Notes: a model not told the origin generated them from the sequence alone. Positions 33,942 through 42,784 are shown, counted from the first letter of the stretch. The stretch: 64,000 bases of DNA from an uncultured Eubacteriales bacterium (GCA_900548145.1 URJB01000007.1:1-64000), one strand, 5' to 3'. A program made the numbers and translations.

Positions 33942-35471
33942 ATGGGAAAGCGAATGGCGGCGATCCTGACGGTGCTGCTGCTCTGTCTGTGCCTTTGCGG
34001 CGCGGCTTCGGCTGAAATTTATGTGCTGGATGATATTTTTGCCAGCGTTGATATTCCTGACACTTTCCCGGTGGTGCTGCGTCCCGGCTATCTGGATAAT
34101 TTTTCCACGTGGCTGGAAGCCCGGGGCAAGGCGGCGGCGGAAGTGCAGCAGGACATGGAAGACCGTGGCGTACTTCTGCAATGCTGGAGTGAAACCGAGG
34201 ATCTGTGCTTTGAACTGACGGCCGAACAGAGCGACGAGATTGCGCTGATCTACGATGTGAATGAGCAGAGCACGGATGTGCGCCAGAGCTACCGGCTGAG
34301 CCACTCTCCCCGCAACGAATACGACGGCTATGACTTCTCCGCTGCCGAGTGGAACAACAGCTCCGAAGGCCGTTTTCTGGTGCTGACCTACCGCCGCCGG
34401 GAAGCGGGCGAAACATTGTACCGTGGCTTTATGCGCCGCACCATCCGCAATGGCTATCAGATCACGCTGGACTTGCAAGTGCATGGCCGTTCCACCACCA
34501 GCAAGGATAACCGCACGCTGAACAAAATTTGGGAGACCTTCCGCTTTATCGAGGTCAAACCCATGTCCGCCGCGGCCAGCGCCCAGATCAACATCACCGA
34601 CACTCCCCCGGTGGAGACCAATCAGAACACCTTTACGCTGGCCGGGACCGCCGCACCTGGCGTAAAGCTGACGGCGGTCACCATGGGACTCAATTACCCC
34701 GATCCGATTTTGACAGAAGTGACCGTCGGGGCAAACGGCAAGTTCAAAATGCCGGTGACGCTGCCCAAAGAGGGCGTGTACCTGCTGACCCTGACCGGCG
34801 AAAATCAGGGCGAAGATGTGGTGGAGCTGGCCTATCCCGTCACCTATTCCCGCACTCTACTGCCTGTCGTCCTGAAAAACGACGTGCCGGATTCCATCGA
34901 GACGGATACCCTGACCATTTCCGGCACCTCCGAACCCGGGGCTACTATCCAGCTTTTCCTGAACAGCGAAGCCATCGGCACCAAAAAAGTTACCTCCGAA
35001 GGCAAATTTTCCATCGATTTTACCCTGAAGCAGGAGGGCGTTTACGAGATCGGGCTGATCTTCTCCAAAAAATCCCTGACTGACCGCCGGCTGATCTACA
35101 CCGTCAGCCGCAACTGGTCGGCTGCGGACACGCTCAAGCAACTGAAGAAAGAATCGGTCAAGCCCGGATATGCTACCCTTGTGCAAAAAATAGCGGGCTA
35201 CGAGGGCAAGGTCATGGGCTACAACGCCTATTTTCTCAGTGCCGCAGAGTCCGGCGACGGCTGGCTGGCCCGTATGGCGCTCACCAAGAAAAGCGGCAAT
35301 TATTCCGATATCATTCTGGTCACCTGTAAGGAAGAACCGAACTATCAGGAAGGCCAGCGTATCACGATGTATGGCACCTGCACCGGCATGTCTCTGGGAT
35401 CAGCGGACGGCGAGACCGAAGAAAGCTACCCCTGTTTTGACCTGCTGATGTTTGCGGATATTGAAGAATAA
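33942..35471 (+). CDS. Secreted protein with two Ig-like repeats and an OB-fold-like tail
   Basis: 509 residues. Signal peptide (MAAILTVLLLCLCLCGAASA), an N-terminal domain of unknown type, then two bacterial Ig-like repeats (about 210-300 and 305-385; each has TFTLAGTAAPG or TLTISGTSEPG followed by G.F...TLP/L..EGVY). The C-terminus (about 415-509) resembles an OB-fold with GKVMGY and GQRITMYGTC. It probably works at the cell surface. An HD-domain gene follows after 12 bp. Confidence 0.75.
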   Translation: MGKRMAAILTVLLLCLCLCGAASAEIYVLDDIFASVDIPDTFPVVLRPGYLDNFSTWLEARGKAAAEVQQDMEDRGVLLQCWSETEDLCFELTAEQSDEIALIYDVNEQSTDVRQSYRLSHSPRNEYDGYDFSAAEWNNSSEGRFLVLTYRRREAGETLYRGFMRRTIRNGYQITLDLQVHGRSTTSKDNRTLNKIWETFRFIEVKPMSAAASAQINITDTPPVETNQNTFTLAGTAAPGVKLTAVTMGLNYPDPILTEVTVGANGKFKMPVTLPKEGVYLLTLTGENQGEDVVELAYPVTYSRTLLPVVLKNDVPDSIETDTLTISGTSEPGATIQLFLNSEAIGTKKVTSEGKFSIDFTLKQEGVYEIGLIFSKKSLTDRRLIYTVSRNWSAADTLKQLKKESVKPGYATLVQKIAGYEGKVMGYNAYFLSAAESGDGWLARMALTKKSGNYSDIILVTCKEEPNYQEGQRITMYGTCTGMSLGSADGETEESYPCFDLLMFADIEE

Positions 35472-35483
35472 GAGGGGTTACAG

Positions 35484-35975
35484 ATGAAAACCATTTCGCA
35501 GCTCATGGAACAAATGATCGTCTTTTCGAACGGCAATCTTCACGACATCACTCATTTTATCACCGTATGGACCTACGCCAAGACCATCGGCGAGCTGGAA
35601 GGGCTGGACGCGGACACCCAATATCTGCTGGAAGCGACCGCCATCGTCCATGACATTGCCTGTCCCTTCTGCCGTGAAAAATACGGCCGTGCCGACGGAA
35701 AATTGCAGGAAAAAGAAGGCCCATCCATCGTCAGGACCTTTCTGGCCGATTCCGGCATGACCGAAGCGCAGGTGGAGCGGATCGCCTATCTGGTAGGCCA
35801 TCATCACACCCTGACGGGGATCGACGGCATGGATTATCAGATTCTGATCGAGGCGGATTACCTTGTCAACGCCTCTGAAAAGACCTACAGCCCCGCAAAT
35901 GTCCAAAATTTCATGAACACGAGCATGAAAACGGAAAGCGGAAAGAAGCTGGCAAAGGCACTGTTCTGTTTGTGA
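35484..35975 (+). CDS. HD-domain phosphohydrolase
   Basis: 163 residues, a metal-dependent HD superfamily enzyme. Metal-ligand signatures are DITHF near residue 20, the diagnostic VHDIAC and the later GHHHT; ADYLVNA closes the fold. It belongs to the small uncharacterised HD proteins of Firmicutes, with nucleotide or alarmone substrates possible. It is 12 bp downstream of the secreted protein gene and is followed by a large inverted repeat. Confidence 0.85.
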   Translation: MKTISQLMEQMIVFSNGNLHDITHFITVWTYAKTIGELEGLDADTQYLLEATAIVHDIACPFCREKYGRADGKLQEKEGPSIVRTFLADSGMTEAQVERIAYLVGHHHTLTGIDGMDYQILIEADYLVNASEKTYSPANVQNFMNTSMKTESGKKLAKALFCL

Positions 35976-36017
35976 CCCTCCAACGGTATGGATAATGTTC
36001 CTTGCTGAAAATACAAT

Positions 36018-36067
36018 CATAAGGAAAACGCCCAGAGCCTTTGAGTGCCCGGGGCGTTTTCCTTATG
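36018..36067. terminator. 16-bp inverted repeat, bidirectional terminator
   Basis: CATAAGGAAAACGCCC pairs perfectly with GGGCGTTTTCCTTATG around an 18-base loop, between two convergent genes. Confidence 0.75.
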
Positions 36068-36111
36068 AAGCTACCCTCTATCTAGAAATGCGCTCTTACA
36101 ATAAGAAGTTG

Positions 36112-36324
36112 TTATTCTACAATAAAGGGAAGTATCATCGCAGCAATTCCAAACAGAGCAAATAAAACACCGCAAATTTTGGTGACTTTCAGATAGAACT
36201 CAGACGGCTCATCTGCACAATAGGACTTCCATTCTTCCGTTAATTTCCACACCAAATCCGCTTTCCAAAAAAGGAACATTCCCAGGGCAAAGAAGAAAAT
36301 TCCGCCCCCAATACACCAGAACAT
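36112..36324 (-). CDS. Small DUF6199-like membrane protein
   Basis: 70 residues with two membrane helices (GGGIFFFALGMFLFWKA and ICGVLFALFGIAAMILPFIV) linked by the conserved-looking WKLTEEWKSYCADEPSEFYL. That middle segment matches the DUF6199 pattern as I recall it. No function is known. Its A+T content is higher than that of its neighbours. Confidence 0.75.
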   Translation of the reverse strand: MFWCIGGGIFFFALGMFLFWKADLVWKLTEEWKSYCADEPSEFYLKVTKICGVLFALFGIAAMILPFIVE

Positions 36325-36366
36325 TTGCTTCCCTTTCTTTTCTCAATTTCGATCCGCAGGTCTATA

Positions 36367-36404
36367 AAGAGCAATCACAGCACAAAAATGCTGTGATTGC
36401 TCTT
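36367..36404. terminator. 16-bp inverted repeat terminator
   Basis: AAGAGCAATCACAGCA pairs perfectly with its complement around a 6-base loop. It lies between the FAD oxidoreductase gene (ending at 36427 on the minus strand) and the small membrane protein gene. Confidence 0.8.
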
Positions 36405-36426
36405 GCTTCGCCTTTTGGCATAAGAA

Positions 36427-37656
36427 TCACTCCGCCAAATCGGCCCTGTGCAGCACCACTCCCTGTTCCCGAAGCGCTTTTTGCAGTCCGTCAATGGGGA
36501 GCGCCGCGGCGGTTTGATCGGTGGCGGCAATCTGGGCAGCGGCAAGCCCCGCGGCCTGTCCCGTCAGCGCACAGACAGGGATAACGCGGGTCACATCCCA
36601 TGCCCAGCCGTCGGAGCTGATCATCCGACCCGCCGCCAGCATATTGGCGCAGTCCGGGTGATACAGGCAGCCGTAGGGAATTTCGTACCAATCCCCTACT
36701 TTTTCAAAATCGGCCGCCAGACCAATGGAGTCGGCATGAGCCGCGTGGCAATCCCGCTCCGTTAGCGTATACGCGCCGTCCAGACGGCGTGTCTTGCGGA
36801 ACTGCGCCATAGCGGGCAAGGCTACGATATCCCGCGCGGTGCGGTCTTCCCCCATCGTTTTTTCCCGAATGATTCGGCGGCCATCCAGCAGGAACCGGGT
36901 CACTTCTTTGTTGGTGGTGCCGGACAGGAAGGGATAATCCGCCGGGTGGCCGTTGCCATGCAGGTCGGCTCCGCCGCAACGCCATCTCCGCAGTTCCAGC
37001 GCCTTTTTCTTTTCGGAAGTGTCGCTCCAATGGGCCACAACGGAAAGGAAATTCTTGCCCAGCACGCAGGGAATATCCGCCCGGTCAAAGAGGTCGGCAT
37101 CGCCGGTGGCGTCCACTACCGCCTTGGCCGGGAAACATTCCCGACCGCTCTTGCTTTCCGTTACCACGCCGACCACACGTCCGTTTTCCACCACCGGGGT
37201 CACGGCCTGAATGTCCAGCCGGAGCTCCACACCCTCGTTCAGCAAAATTTCATCCATGGCCAGCTGAAACATGGTGGGCGAAAAGAAGGTGGCGTAGCGT
37301 CCGCCCACGGGATGCTGCTTCTCCGGGCGAACCTTGGCGGGGTCTACCGGGACGGATCGGTCTTTCCAGACCTCCGGGAGGCTGTCGTCCCCATAACGGA
37401 AGGACAGACGAAGCAGCTCCTCCGCCAGCCCGTAGATCAGCTGATGGCCCTGCCCGTCGCAAAGGGGCTCATACCAGCTGATGAGCCCGTTGGTCGCCAA
37501 TCCACCCAGCAGCGCCTGTTTTTCCAGCAAAAGCACCCGAACGCCTGCGCGGCGGGCCGCTAACGCTGCAGCCACGCCTGCAATACCGCCGCCGACTACC
37601 AATACGTCCGTTTCCTCCCGAACCGGGGTCTCCAACCGTTCCATCAGCGTTTTCAT
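36427..37656 (-). CDS. FAD-dependent oxidoreductase (FAD_oxidored family)
   Basis: 409 residues. The dinucleotide-binding motif is VVGGGIAGVAAALAARRAG near residue 22, then LLLEKQALLGGLATNGL; AVVDATGDADLFDRA and the C-terminal VCALTGQAAGLAAA complete the fold. It is clearly paralogous to the protein at 46466-47746 (shared GGLAT, AEELLRLS.RYG, DATGDAD, GWxWDVxRVIP). Members are often found beside glycoside hydrolases, but the substrate is unknown. The start at 37656 follows AGGAGAAACC. Confidence 0.88.
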   Translation of the reverse strand: MKTLMERLETPVREETDVLVVGGGIAGVAAALAARRAGVRVLLLEKQALLGGLATNGLISWYEPLCDGQGHQLIYGLAEELLRLSFRYGDDSLPEVWKDRSVPVDPAKVRPEKQHPVGGRYATFFSPTMFQLAMDEILLNEGVELRLDIQAVTPVVENGRVVGVVTESKSGRECFPAKAVVDATGDADLFDRADIPCVLGKNFLSVVAHWSDTSEKKKALELRRWRCGGADLHGNGHPADYPFLSGTTNKEVTRFLLDGRRIIREKTMGEDRTARDIVALPAMAQFRKTRRLDGAYTLTERDCHAAHADSIGLAADFEKVGDWYEIPYGCLYHPDCANMLAAGRMISSDGWAWDVTRVIPVCALTGQAAGLAAAQIAATDQTAAALPIDGLQKALREQGVVLHRADLAE

Positions 37657-37777
37657 TGGTTTCTCCTGTCTTTTTATAAAAGATGCTGCCGCCGTCTGTA
37701 AACGCGGCCTTTGTTTCCCTAATTCGCGTTGCGGGAGATTTTTTCCTGCTTTCAGTTTTTTCGCAGGATCGCCATAC

Positions 37778-37809
37778 AAAAGAGCGTCTTTGCGAGAAGC
37801 CACTCTTTT
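37778..37809 (-). terminator. Possible terminator of the anion permease gene
   Basis: AAAAGAG and CTCTTTT pair across an 18-base interior, with the T-run forming the 3' arm on the minus strand; moderately convincing. Confidence 0.45.
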
Positions 37810-37819
37810 AGGGAAGCCG

Positions 37820-38962
37820 TTATCCGATTGCCAGACAAAGCAATGTCAAAACCAGCAGGAAGCCGAAATTCATCAATGTAAACAATCCAAGATACATTTT
37901 TGTTGATTCGCGGTAATGGGCGGTAAACTCCCGAAAGGTGATGAGCGAAGCCAATGAGGCGATCAATGTGCCAGTTCCGCCGATATTCACCCCTCGCAGC
38001 AAAGCGGCGTACTGGTCTGTAAACTGGGCCAACAGAACGGCTGTGGGTACGTTGCTGATAAACTGACAGGAGATCACGGCGGTCAGCAGCGTGTTCTTTT
38101 CCAGTAGTTCGGAAAAGAAGGTGCGCACTGCCGGTAAACGGCTCATGTTGCCTGAGAAAATAAAGAAGCACACGAATGTGGCCAGCAGGCCATAGTCCAC
38201 CATGGTCAGGGCTTTTCGATCCAGGATCAGCAGGCCGATCACCACGGCCGTCAGCACCAGCCAGATCGGCAGGACGCGGAAGATCATCAAAATCGTCATC
38301 AGGAACAGTGTCAGGTAGAGCGCCGTTCTGACAAACGGGAGACGTTCCTCCCGGGTATCGCTGACCCGAAGGGCATAGGGCTGAATGAGAAAGCAGCAGG
38401 CCGTTACCAGCAGCATGGACACTACGAAGGGCCAGAGCATAATGGACATGAACTCCCCTGTGGGGATCTGAAAATGGGAATACAGGTACAGATTTTGCGG
38501 ATTGCCGAAGGGAGTCAGCATCCCGCCCAGATTGGCCGCGATATTCTGCAGGATGAACACTCTTGCCACGTCCCGCTTTTTCCCCGCAGCGGAAAATACC
38601 AGATACCCCAGCGGAAGAAAGGTGATCAGCGCCATATCATTGGCGATCAGCATAGAGCCAATGAAGGTGATATAACTCAACGCAACGGCAGCCATGCGGG
38701 CATTTCCCGCCAAACGAATCACTTTCCGGGCCAGAATGGCAAAAAAGTGAATGTTTTTCAGAGCGCAGACCACGGCAAGCGTTCCGAAAAGGCAGCAGAG
38801 CGTCTTTACGTCAAAATACCCGGCATACTGCGCGTCCGGCGGCACCAGAAAGGCGGAGATCGCCGCCGCGCCAAAGGCAATGAGCGGCACCACGTTTTTC
38901 CGAAGGACAAGGACCAGTTTTTCACAGCGGCGGGGAACGGAGTTCTGTGCGGCTTCCTGCAT
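37820..38962 (-). CDS. SLC13/ArsB-like anion permease
   Basis: 380 residues and 10-11 membrane helices. The motif GGMLTPFGNPQNLYLYSHF and the later FISNVPTAVLL match the paired re-entrant hairpin signatures (GN.xN, SNxPTA) of the ion-transporter superfamily, which moves citrate, dicarboxylates, sulfate or arsenite. The ATG at 38962 is preferred: the promoter at 39005-39033 would place transcription start next to the alternative TTG at 38995. It is not linked to an arsenic operon. Confidence 0.85.
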   Translation of the reverse strand: MQEAAQNSVPRRCEKLVLVLRKNVVPLIAFGAAAISAFLVPPDAQYAGYFDVKTLCCLFGTLAVVCALKNIHFFAILARKVIRLAGNARMAAVALSYITFIGSMLIANDMALITFLPLGYLVFSAAGKKRDVARVFILQNIAANLGGMLTPFGNPQNLYLYSHFQIPTGEFMSIMLWPFVVSMLLVTACCFLIQPYALRVSDTREERLPFVRTALYLTLFLMTILMIFRVLPIWLVLTAVVIGLLILDRKALTMVDYGLLATFVCFFIFSGNMSRLPAVRTFFSELLEKNTLLTAVISCQFISNVPTAVLLAQFTDQYAALLRGVNIGGTGTLIASLASLITFREFTAHYRESTKMYLGLFTLMNFGFLLVLTLLCLAIG

Positions 38963-39004
38963 GGCTTGCGTACGCCTCGTTTTCTGTATTTTCAAACGTC
39001 GTCT

Positions 39005-39033
39005 ATCATAGCCGCTGCACGGAAAAAAGTCAA
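39005..39033 (-). promoter_or_regulatory. Promoter of the anion permease gene
   Basis: TTGACT (39033-39028) and TATGAT (39010-39005), 17 bp apart on the minus strand. Confidence 0.75.
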
Positions 39034-39163
39034 GAAAGAGCCGTTTCAGAAAAGAATACGGCGGTGGAAATCAGACCTGTCTTTCCCCCATTTTCCCTTT
39101 TGAAATTTTTTCATAGCCGGAAAGCCTTGTAAATCCGCAATGGTATCTTTTCGGTAACTATAC

Positions 39164-39175
39164 CACAATATTGTG
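39164..39175. promoter_or_regulatory. Palindromic operator candidate before the flavoprotein gene
   Basis: CACAATATTGTG is a perfect 12-bp palindrome set in GTAACTATAC...GTGCTTAC, about 95 bp before the start. The arrangement recalls sites of HxlR/MarR-type redox regulators; no regulator gene is adjacent. Confidence 0.4.
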
Positions 39176-39269
39176 CTTACTTTACAACCCAGCAGGGCGG
39201 CGATATGATGAACCCAGCGAACGGGAAACAAAAGCGTTCGCAGGTAATGATCATCAGGAGGAATCCATC

Positions 39270-39665
39270 ATGAACAAAGTCGTCGAATTTCTGAATGCCA
39301 ATCCCGTACAGTATCTGGCCACCGTTGGCCGCGACGGAAAGGCCAAGTGCCGCCCCTTTATGTTTGCCGGGGCGTTGGACGGCAAGCTGTGGTTCTGCAC
39401 AAACAACACCAAGGATGTTTACAAAGATATGGAGCTTAACCCCGAAGTCGAAATTTCCGTTTCCAGCCCGGAATACGCCTGGCTCCGTCTGCATGGCAAG
39501 GCCGTCTTTGAGAACAATAAGGCCGCCAAGGAAATGTGCATTCAGAATCCCATCGTGAAGGGGCAATACCAGACTGCGGACAATCCCATCTTCGAGGTAT
39601 TTTATCTGGAGAACGCTCACGGCGTGATCGCCGATTTTTCCGGGAATCCGCCCTACGAATTCTGA
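39270..39665 (+). CDS. Pyridoxamine 5'-phosphate oxidase-like flavoprotein
   Basis: 131 residues, a split-barrel FMN-binding protein. Family features are the NPVQYLATVGRDGKAKCRPF strand pair, LWFCTNNTKDVYKDM and the EISVSS strand. Such small proteins reduce small molecules with FMN or F420; most are uncharacterised. The ATG follows CAGGAGG. It is followed within 75 bp by a second protein of the same fold and then the macrodomain/sirtuin pair. Confidence 0.9.
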   Translation: MNKVVEFLNANPVQYLATVGRDGKAKCRPFMFAGALDGKLWFCTNNTKDVYKDMELNPEVEISVSSPEYAWLRLHGKAVFENNKAAKEMCIQNPIVKGQYQTADNPIFEVFYLENAHGVIADFSGNPPYEF

Positions 39666-39679
39666 TCGAAATCTTACGA

Positions 39680-39705
39680 CCCCGCAGGAGAACAAAGCTG
39701 CGGGG
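39680..39705. repeat. Hairpin between the two flavoprotein genes
   Basis: CCCCGCAG and CTGCGGGG form an 8-bp stem. An outer TCTTACGAC/GTCGTTAGA pair (39672-39720, one mismatch) extends it. There is no T-run. Confidence 0.5.
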
Positions 39706-39738
39706 CTGATGGTCGTTAGAATAAAAGGGGTACCTTCC

Positions 39739-40347
39739 ATGACGAAGAACGATTATTTTAACTATCTGGTGGAGACTATTCACTCCGCCACGGTCGCTAC
39801 GATCGGGGCGGATGGGCATCCTCAGACCCGTGTCATCGACATGATGCTGTGGGACGAGCAGGGCGTGTATTTTCTGACTGCCAGGGGAAAGGCGTTTTAC
39901 GAGCAGCTCATGGAGCAGGGTTACGTAGCGCTTTCGGCGACAAGGGATAATGTTTCGATTTCCCTGCGCGGAAAAATTCAAAATATCGGCGGCGAAAAGC
40001 TGGATGAAATATTTGAGAAGAACCCCTATATGCAGGAAATCTATCCCGGCGATACCCGTGCGGCATTGGAAGTATTTCGCCTGTACGAAGCCGCGGGAGA
40101 ATACTTTGATATCCGTATTCCCGCTCATGTGACGAGAGATCATTTTTCCATCGGGAATACGGCGCGTCCTGCTCCGGGATTTTACGTAGGCGACGGCTGT
40201 ATCGGCTGCAAGCTATGCTATTCCGTCTGTCCGCAAAAATGTATTGATATTTCAAAAAAGCCGGTAAGCATCGATCAGCGCCGTTGCCTGCAATGCGGGC
40301 GTTGCGCGGAGACCTGTCCGAAGCAGGTCATTCAAAAGAGGGGATAA
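39739..40347 (+). CDS. PNPOx-like flavoprotein with C-terminal ferredoxin domain
   Basis: 202 residues. The first 140 form a split-barrel FMN-binding domain (HSATVATIGADGHPQTRVID, VYFLTARGKAFYEQL). The C-terminal 55 carry two [4Fe-4S] motifs, CIGCKLCYSVCPQKC and CLQCGRCAETCP. The fusion suggests ferredoxin-dependent reduction of an unknown substrate. It ends 2 bp before the macrodomain gene start region, so all four genes here probably form one operon. Confidence 0.9.
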   Translation: MTKNDYFNYLVETIHSATVATIGADGHPQTRVIDMMLWDEQGVYFLTARGKAFYEQLMEQGYVALSATRDNVSISLRGKIQNIGGEKLDEIFEKNPYMQEIYPGDTRAALEVFRLYEAAGEYFDIRIPAHVTRDHFSIGNTARPAPGFYVGDGCIGCKLCYSVCPQKCIDISKKPVSIDQRRCLQCGRCAETCPKQVIQKRG

Positions 40348-40349
40348 AA

Positions 40350-41138
40350 ATGAACCAGAGTGAACGGCGGCAATTTCTGATCCGATGGCTTTTGCAGGAA
40401 AACCCGTCCTATTGTGATTGGCCTGTTCCGCAGGAAACGCCCGGCCAAAAGAAGCTGCTTCGCAGTCTGATGAACATACGCCCGCCTCGCCCGATCGATC
40501 AGGCATTTCTTCAGGTGCAGGATGAATACCTGCAGGAGGAGCTGCGACGCCGCACCGTCACGGAGTGGCGGACGCTGACCCCCATTGGGGACGGGCTGTA
40601 TCTTTGGCGCGGCGATATAACCACCCTTCGCTGTGACGCAATCGTCAACGCGGCCAACAGTGCCCTGCTGGGCTGCTTTTATCCCTGCCGCGGCTGCATC
40701 GACAATGCTATCCACACCTTTGCCGGGGTGCAGCTGCGGCTTTCCCTGAACGAGCTGATGGAGCTGCAGGGCCATGACGAGCCTGTGGGACAGGCCAAGC
40801 TCACCCCTGCATTCAATCTGCCGTGCCGGTACGTGCTGCACACCGTGGGCCCCTATGTTGGCGGCAGACTGACGGAAACCCATCGGACCCAGCTGGCTTC
40901 CTGCTACCGCGCCTGTCTGGAAACAGCGGAACAGCACGGGCTGGAAAGCGTGGCGTTCTGCTGTATCTCCACCGGGGAATTTCATTTTCCGCCGGAGGAA
41001 GCCGCCCGCATCGCCATCCAAACCGTTCAGACTTTTCAAAAACACAGTCAAATCAAGGTGATCTTCAATGTATTTCACGAATCAGACGAACGTCTCTACC
41101 AAAAACTGCTCGAATCCGATCTCCCGTCTGAAAAATGA
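40350..41138 (+). CDS. Zn-containing macrodomain protein, protein-ADP-ribose hydrolase
   Basis: 262 residues. A helical N-terminal extension precedes the macrodomain (about 75-262), which has IVNAANSALLGC and GCFYPCRGCIDNAIH with the Cys/His residues that hold zinc in this subclass, and the ISTGEFHFP loop that contacts the ribose. Enzymes of this type remove ADP-ribose placed by class M sirtuins. The next gene, a class M sirtuin, overlaps its end by 71 bp, so the two opposing activities are co-produced. Confidence 0.9.
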   Translation: MNQSERRQFLIRWLLQENPSYCDWPVPQETPGQKKLLRSLMNIRPPRPIDQAFLQVQDEYLQEELRRRTVTEWRTLTPIGDGLYLWRGDITTLRCDAIVNAANSALLGCFYPCRGCIDNAIHTFAGVQLRLSLNELMELQGHDEPVGQAKLTPAFNLPCRYVLHTVGPYVGGRLTETHRTQLASCYRACLETAEQHGLESVAFCCISTGEFHFPPEEAARIAIQTVQTFQKHSQIKVIFNVFHESDERLYQKLLESDLPSEK

Positions 41139-41943
41139 GCTGGAAACGGCGGACGCGGTCGTGATCGGCGCGGGGGCCGGACTTTCCACCTCCGCCGGGT
41201 TTGTCTACACTGGCGAACGGTTCCAACAGTACTTTTCCGATTTCGCGGAAAAATACAATTTCCGGGATATGTACACCGGCGGTTTTTATCCCTTTGCGAC
41301 CCCGGAGGAGCATTGGGCCTATTGGAGCCGGTACATTTACATCAACCGCTATCTGGACGCGCCAAGGCCGATTTATGAGAATCTGCTGAAGCTGGTGGCG
41401 GATAAAGACTACTTCGTCATCACGACCAACGTAGACCATTGCTTTCAGAAAGCGGGATTTGACAAAAAGCGGCTGTTCTATACACAGGGCGACTACGGAC
41501 TGTTTCAGTGCAGCGTACCATGCCGTCAGGAGACCTTTGATAACGAAGCATTGATCCGCGAAATGGTGAAACGCCAGAAGCAAATGAAGATTCCCTCGGA
41601 GCTTGTGCCGGTTTGCCCGCATTGCGGCAAACCCCTGACCATGAATCTCCGCTCGGACGATCATTTCGCCGAGGACGAGGGCTGGCACCGGGCGGCGGAA
41701 CGGTATGAAACCTTTCTTCGTACCCGTTCGGGACAGAAAATCCTTTTTCTGGAATTAGGGGTAGGATACAACACCCCCAGCATCATCAAAGTGCCTTTCT
41801 GGCAGTTCACCGTTCAAAATCCTCGAGCGCTGTACGTCTGCATCAATCAGGACGAGGCCTTCTGCCCGGAGTCGATCCAGTCCCGTTCCCTGTGCATTGG
41901 GCGGGATGTTGGGGTAGTGCTGACGGAGCTTCTGGAAAAGTGA
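41068..41943 (+). CDS. Class M sirtuin (SirTM), protein ADP-ribosyltransferase
   Basis: 291 residues. NAD-binding motifs are GAGAGLSTSAGF and TTNVDHCFQ; a Gln in YTQGDYG stands where deacetylase sirtuins have the catalytic His, as known for class M. CPHCGKPL is a short zinc-type motif. The start at 41068 lies inside the macrodomain gene and has AAGGTGAT at good spacing; no later in-frame ATG precedes the Rossmann motif. In described operons the target is a lipoylated GcvH-like protein, which is not encoded nearby here. Confidence 0.9.
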   Translation: MYFTNQTNVSTKNCSNPISRLKNELETADAVVIGAGAGLSTSAGFVYTGERFQQYFSDFAEKYNFRDMYTGGFYPFATPEEHWAYWSRYIYINRYLDAPRPIYENLLKLVADKDYFVITTNVDHCFQKAGFDKKRLFYTQGDYGLFQCSVPCRQETFDNEALIREMVKRQKQMKIPSELVPVCPHCGKPLTMNLRSDDHFAEDEGWHRAAERYETFLRTRSGQKILFLELGVGYNTPSIIKVPFWQFTVQNPRALYVCINQDEAFCPESIQSRSLCIGRDVGVVLTELLEK

Positions 41944-42007
41944 CAGAACATTCAGCAAACCTTCGAACGAAAAACAAGACGTCCGCTCCGCTGGGGAGTG
42001 GTGATAT

Positions 42008-42748
42008 TTACCCCCAATACTGGACACCCAGCATTGGGGGTAATTTCATGAAATGCAGCTACGAGTACAAGAAACATTGTGTCGAACTATACCGACAGGA
42101 AAAATGGGCGGAAACGCCAGAAGGAGTAAGCACAGATCGTTTTCATCATGCAGTTGTGGAATGGAATCGGCTTGAAAAGACTTGCGGGCCTGAAATACTA
42201 CAGCATACCGAGAGGCCTCTGCAAAAGTGGACAACGGATGTTTCGCAGTTTGATCTGTCATGGGGCAAATGCTATATTTTACCGATTCTGGATATGAACA
42301 CGAATGAGATTATTTCTTACAGCCTTTCGCTCAGCCCAAACATGGAGCAAATAAAGGATATGCTGCAGAAAGCCTTCCATCGTTTTCCGTCCCTGCAAGG
42401 ATTGATCATGCACTCAGATCATGGCTGGCAGTACCAGCACACATTCTACCGCAAAGTACTTCAGAAGCATGGAATCGTTCAATCCATGTCCAGAAAAGGG
42501 AACTGCTATGACAACTGCATTATGGAGACCTTCTTTGGCAGATCGAAGAATGAAATGTTTTATGGTTCTGAGAAGAACTATCCTTCCTTCGAAACTTTCT
42601 CCAAGGCCATTGCAGATCACATCGACTATTACAATAACAGTAGAATCCAAGCTGAAACAAAATGGATGCCTCCCTCTAAATTCAGAGAAGCATCCTTGGT
42701 GATATCCTAATTCTTAAATTTTAAGCTGGTGTCCAGAAAAATGGGTAC
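42008..42748 (+). mobile_element. Internally deleted IS3-family element
   Basis: Imperfect terminal inverted repeats lie at both ends: left TACCCCCAATACTGGACACC (from 42009), right complement TACCCATTTTTCTGGACACC. Possible 4-bp duplications ATAT flank it (42004-42007 and 42749-42752). At about 740 bp it is much shorter than a full IS3 (1.2-1.5 kb), and one fused frame replaces orfA plus orfB. Confidence 0.75.
42048..42710 (+). CDS. Shortened IS3-family transposase, OrfA-OrfB deletion fusion
   Basis: 220 residues. The first 40 (MKCSYEYKKHCVELYRQEKW) match the start of OrfA; then the helix-turn-helix remainder and the OrfB N-terminus are missing, and the frame continues at the integrase core. 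All three catalytic acids remain: D in TTDVSQFD, D in HSDHGWQYQ and E in CIMETFFGRSK. An in-frame deletion removed the usual frameshift region. It is probably non-autonomous because the DNA-binding part is lost. Confidence 0.82.
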   Translation: MKCSYEYKKHCVELYRQEKWAETPEGVSTDRFHHAVVEWNRLEKTCGPEILQHTERPLQKWTTDVSQFDLSWGKCYILPILDMNTNEIISYSLSLSPNMEQIKDMLQKAFHRFPSLQGLIMHSDHGWQYQHTFYRKVLQKHGIVQSMSRKGNCYDNCIMETFFGRSKNEMFYGSEKNYPSFETFSKAIADHIDYYNNSRIQAETKWMPPSKFREASLVIS

Positions 42749-42784
42749 ATATCAGTGGACGTCTTGCTTTGTTTGTTGTTTGGT

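Larger units (their letters stand above)
38963..39269. other. Divergent intergenic region
   Basis: 307 bp without a gene. It contains the permease promoter (39005-39033) and a 12-bp palindrome (39164-39175) before the flavoprotein gene. No riboswitch-like structure was recognised. Confidence 0.5.
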
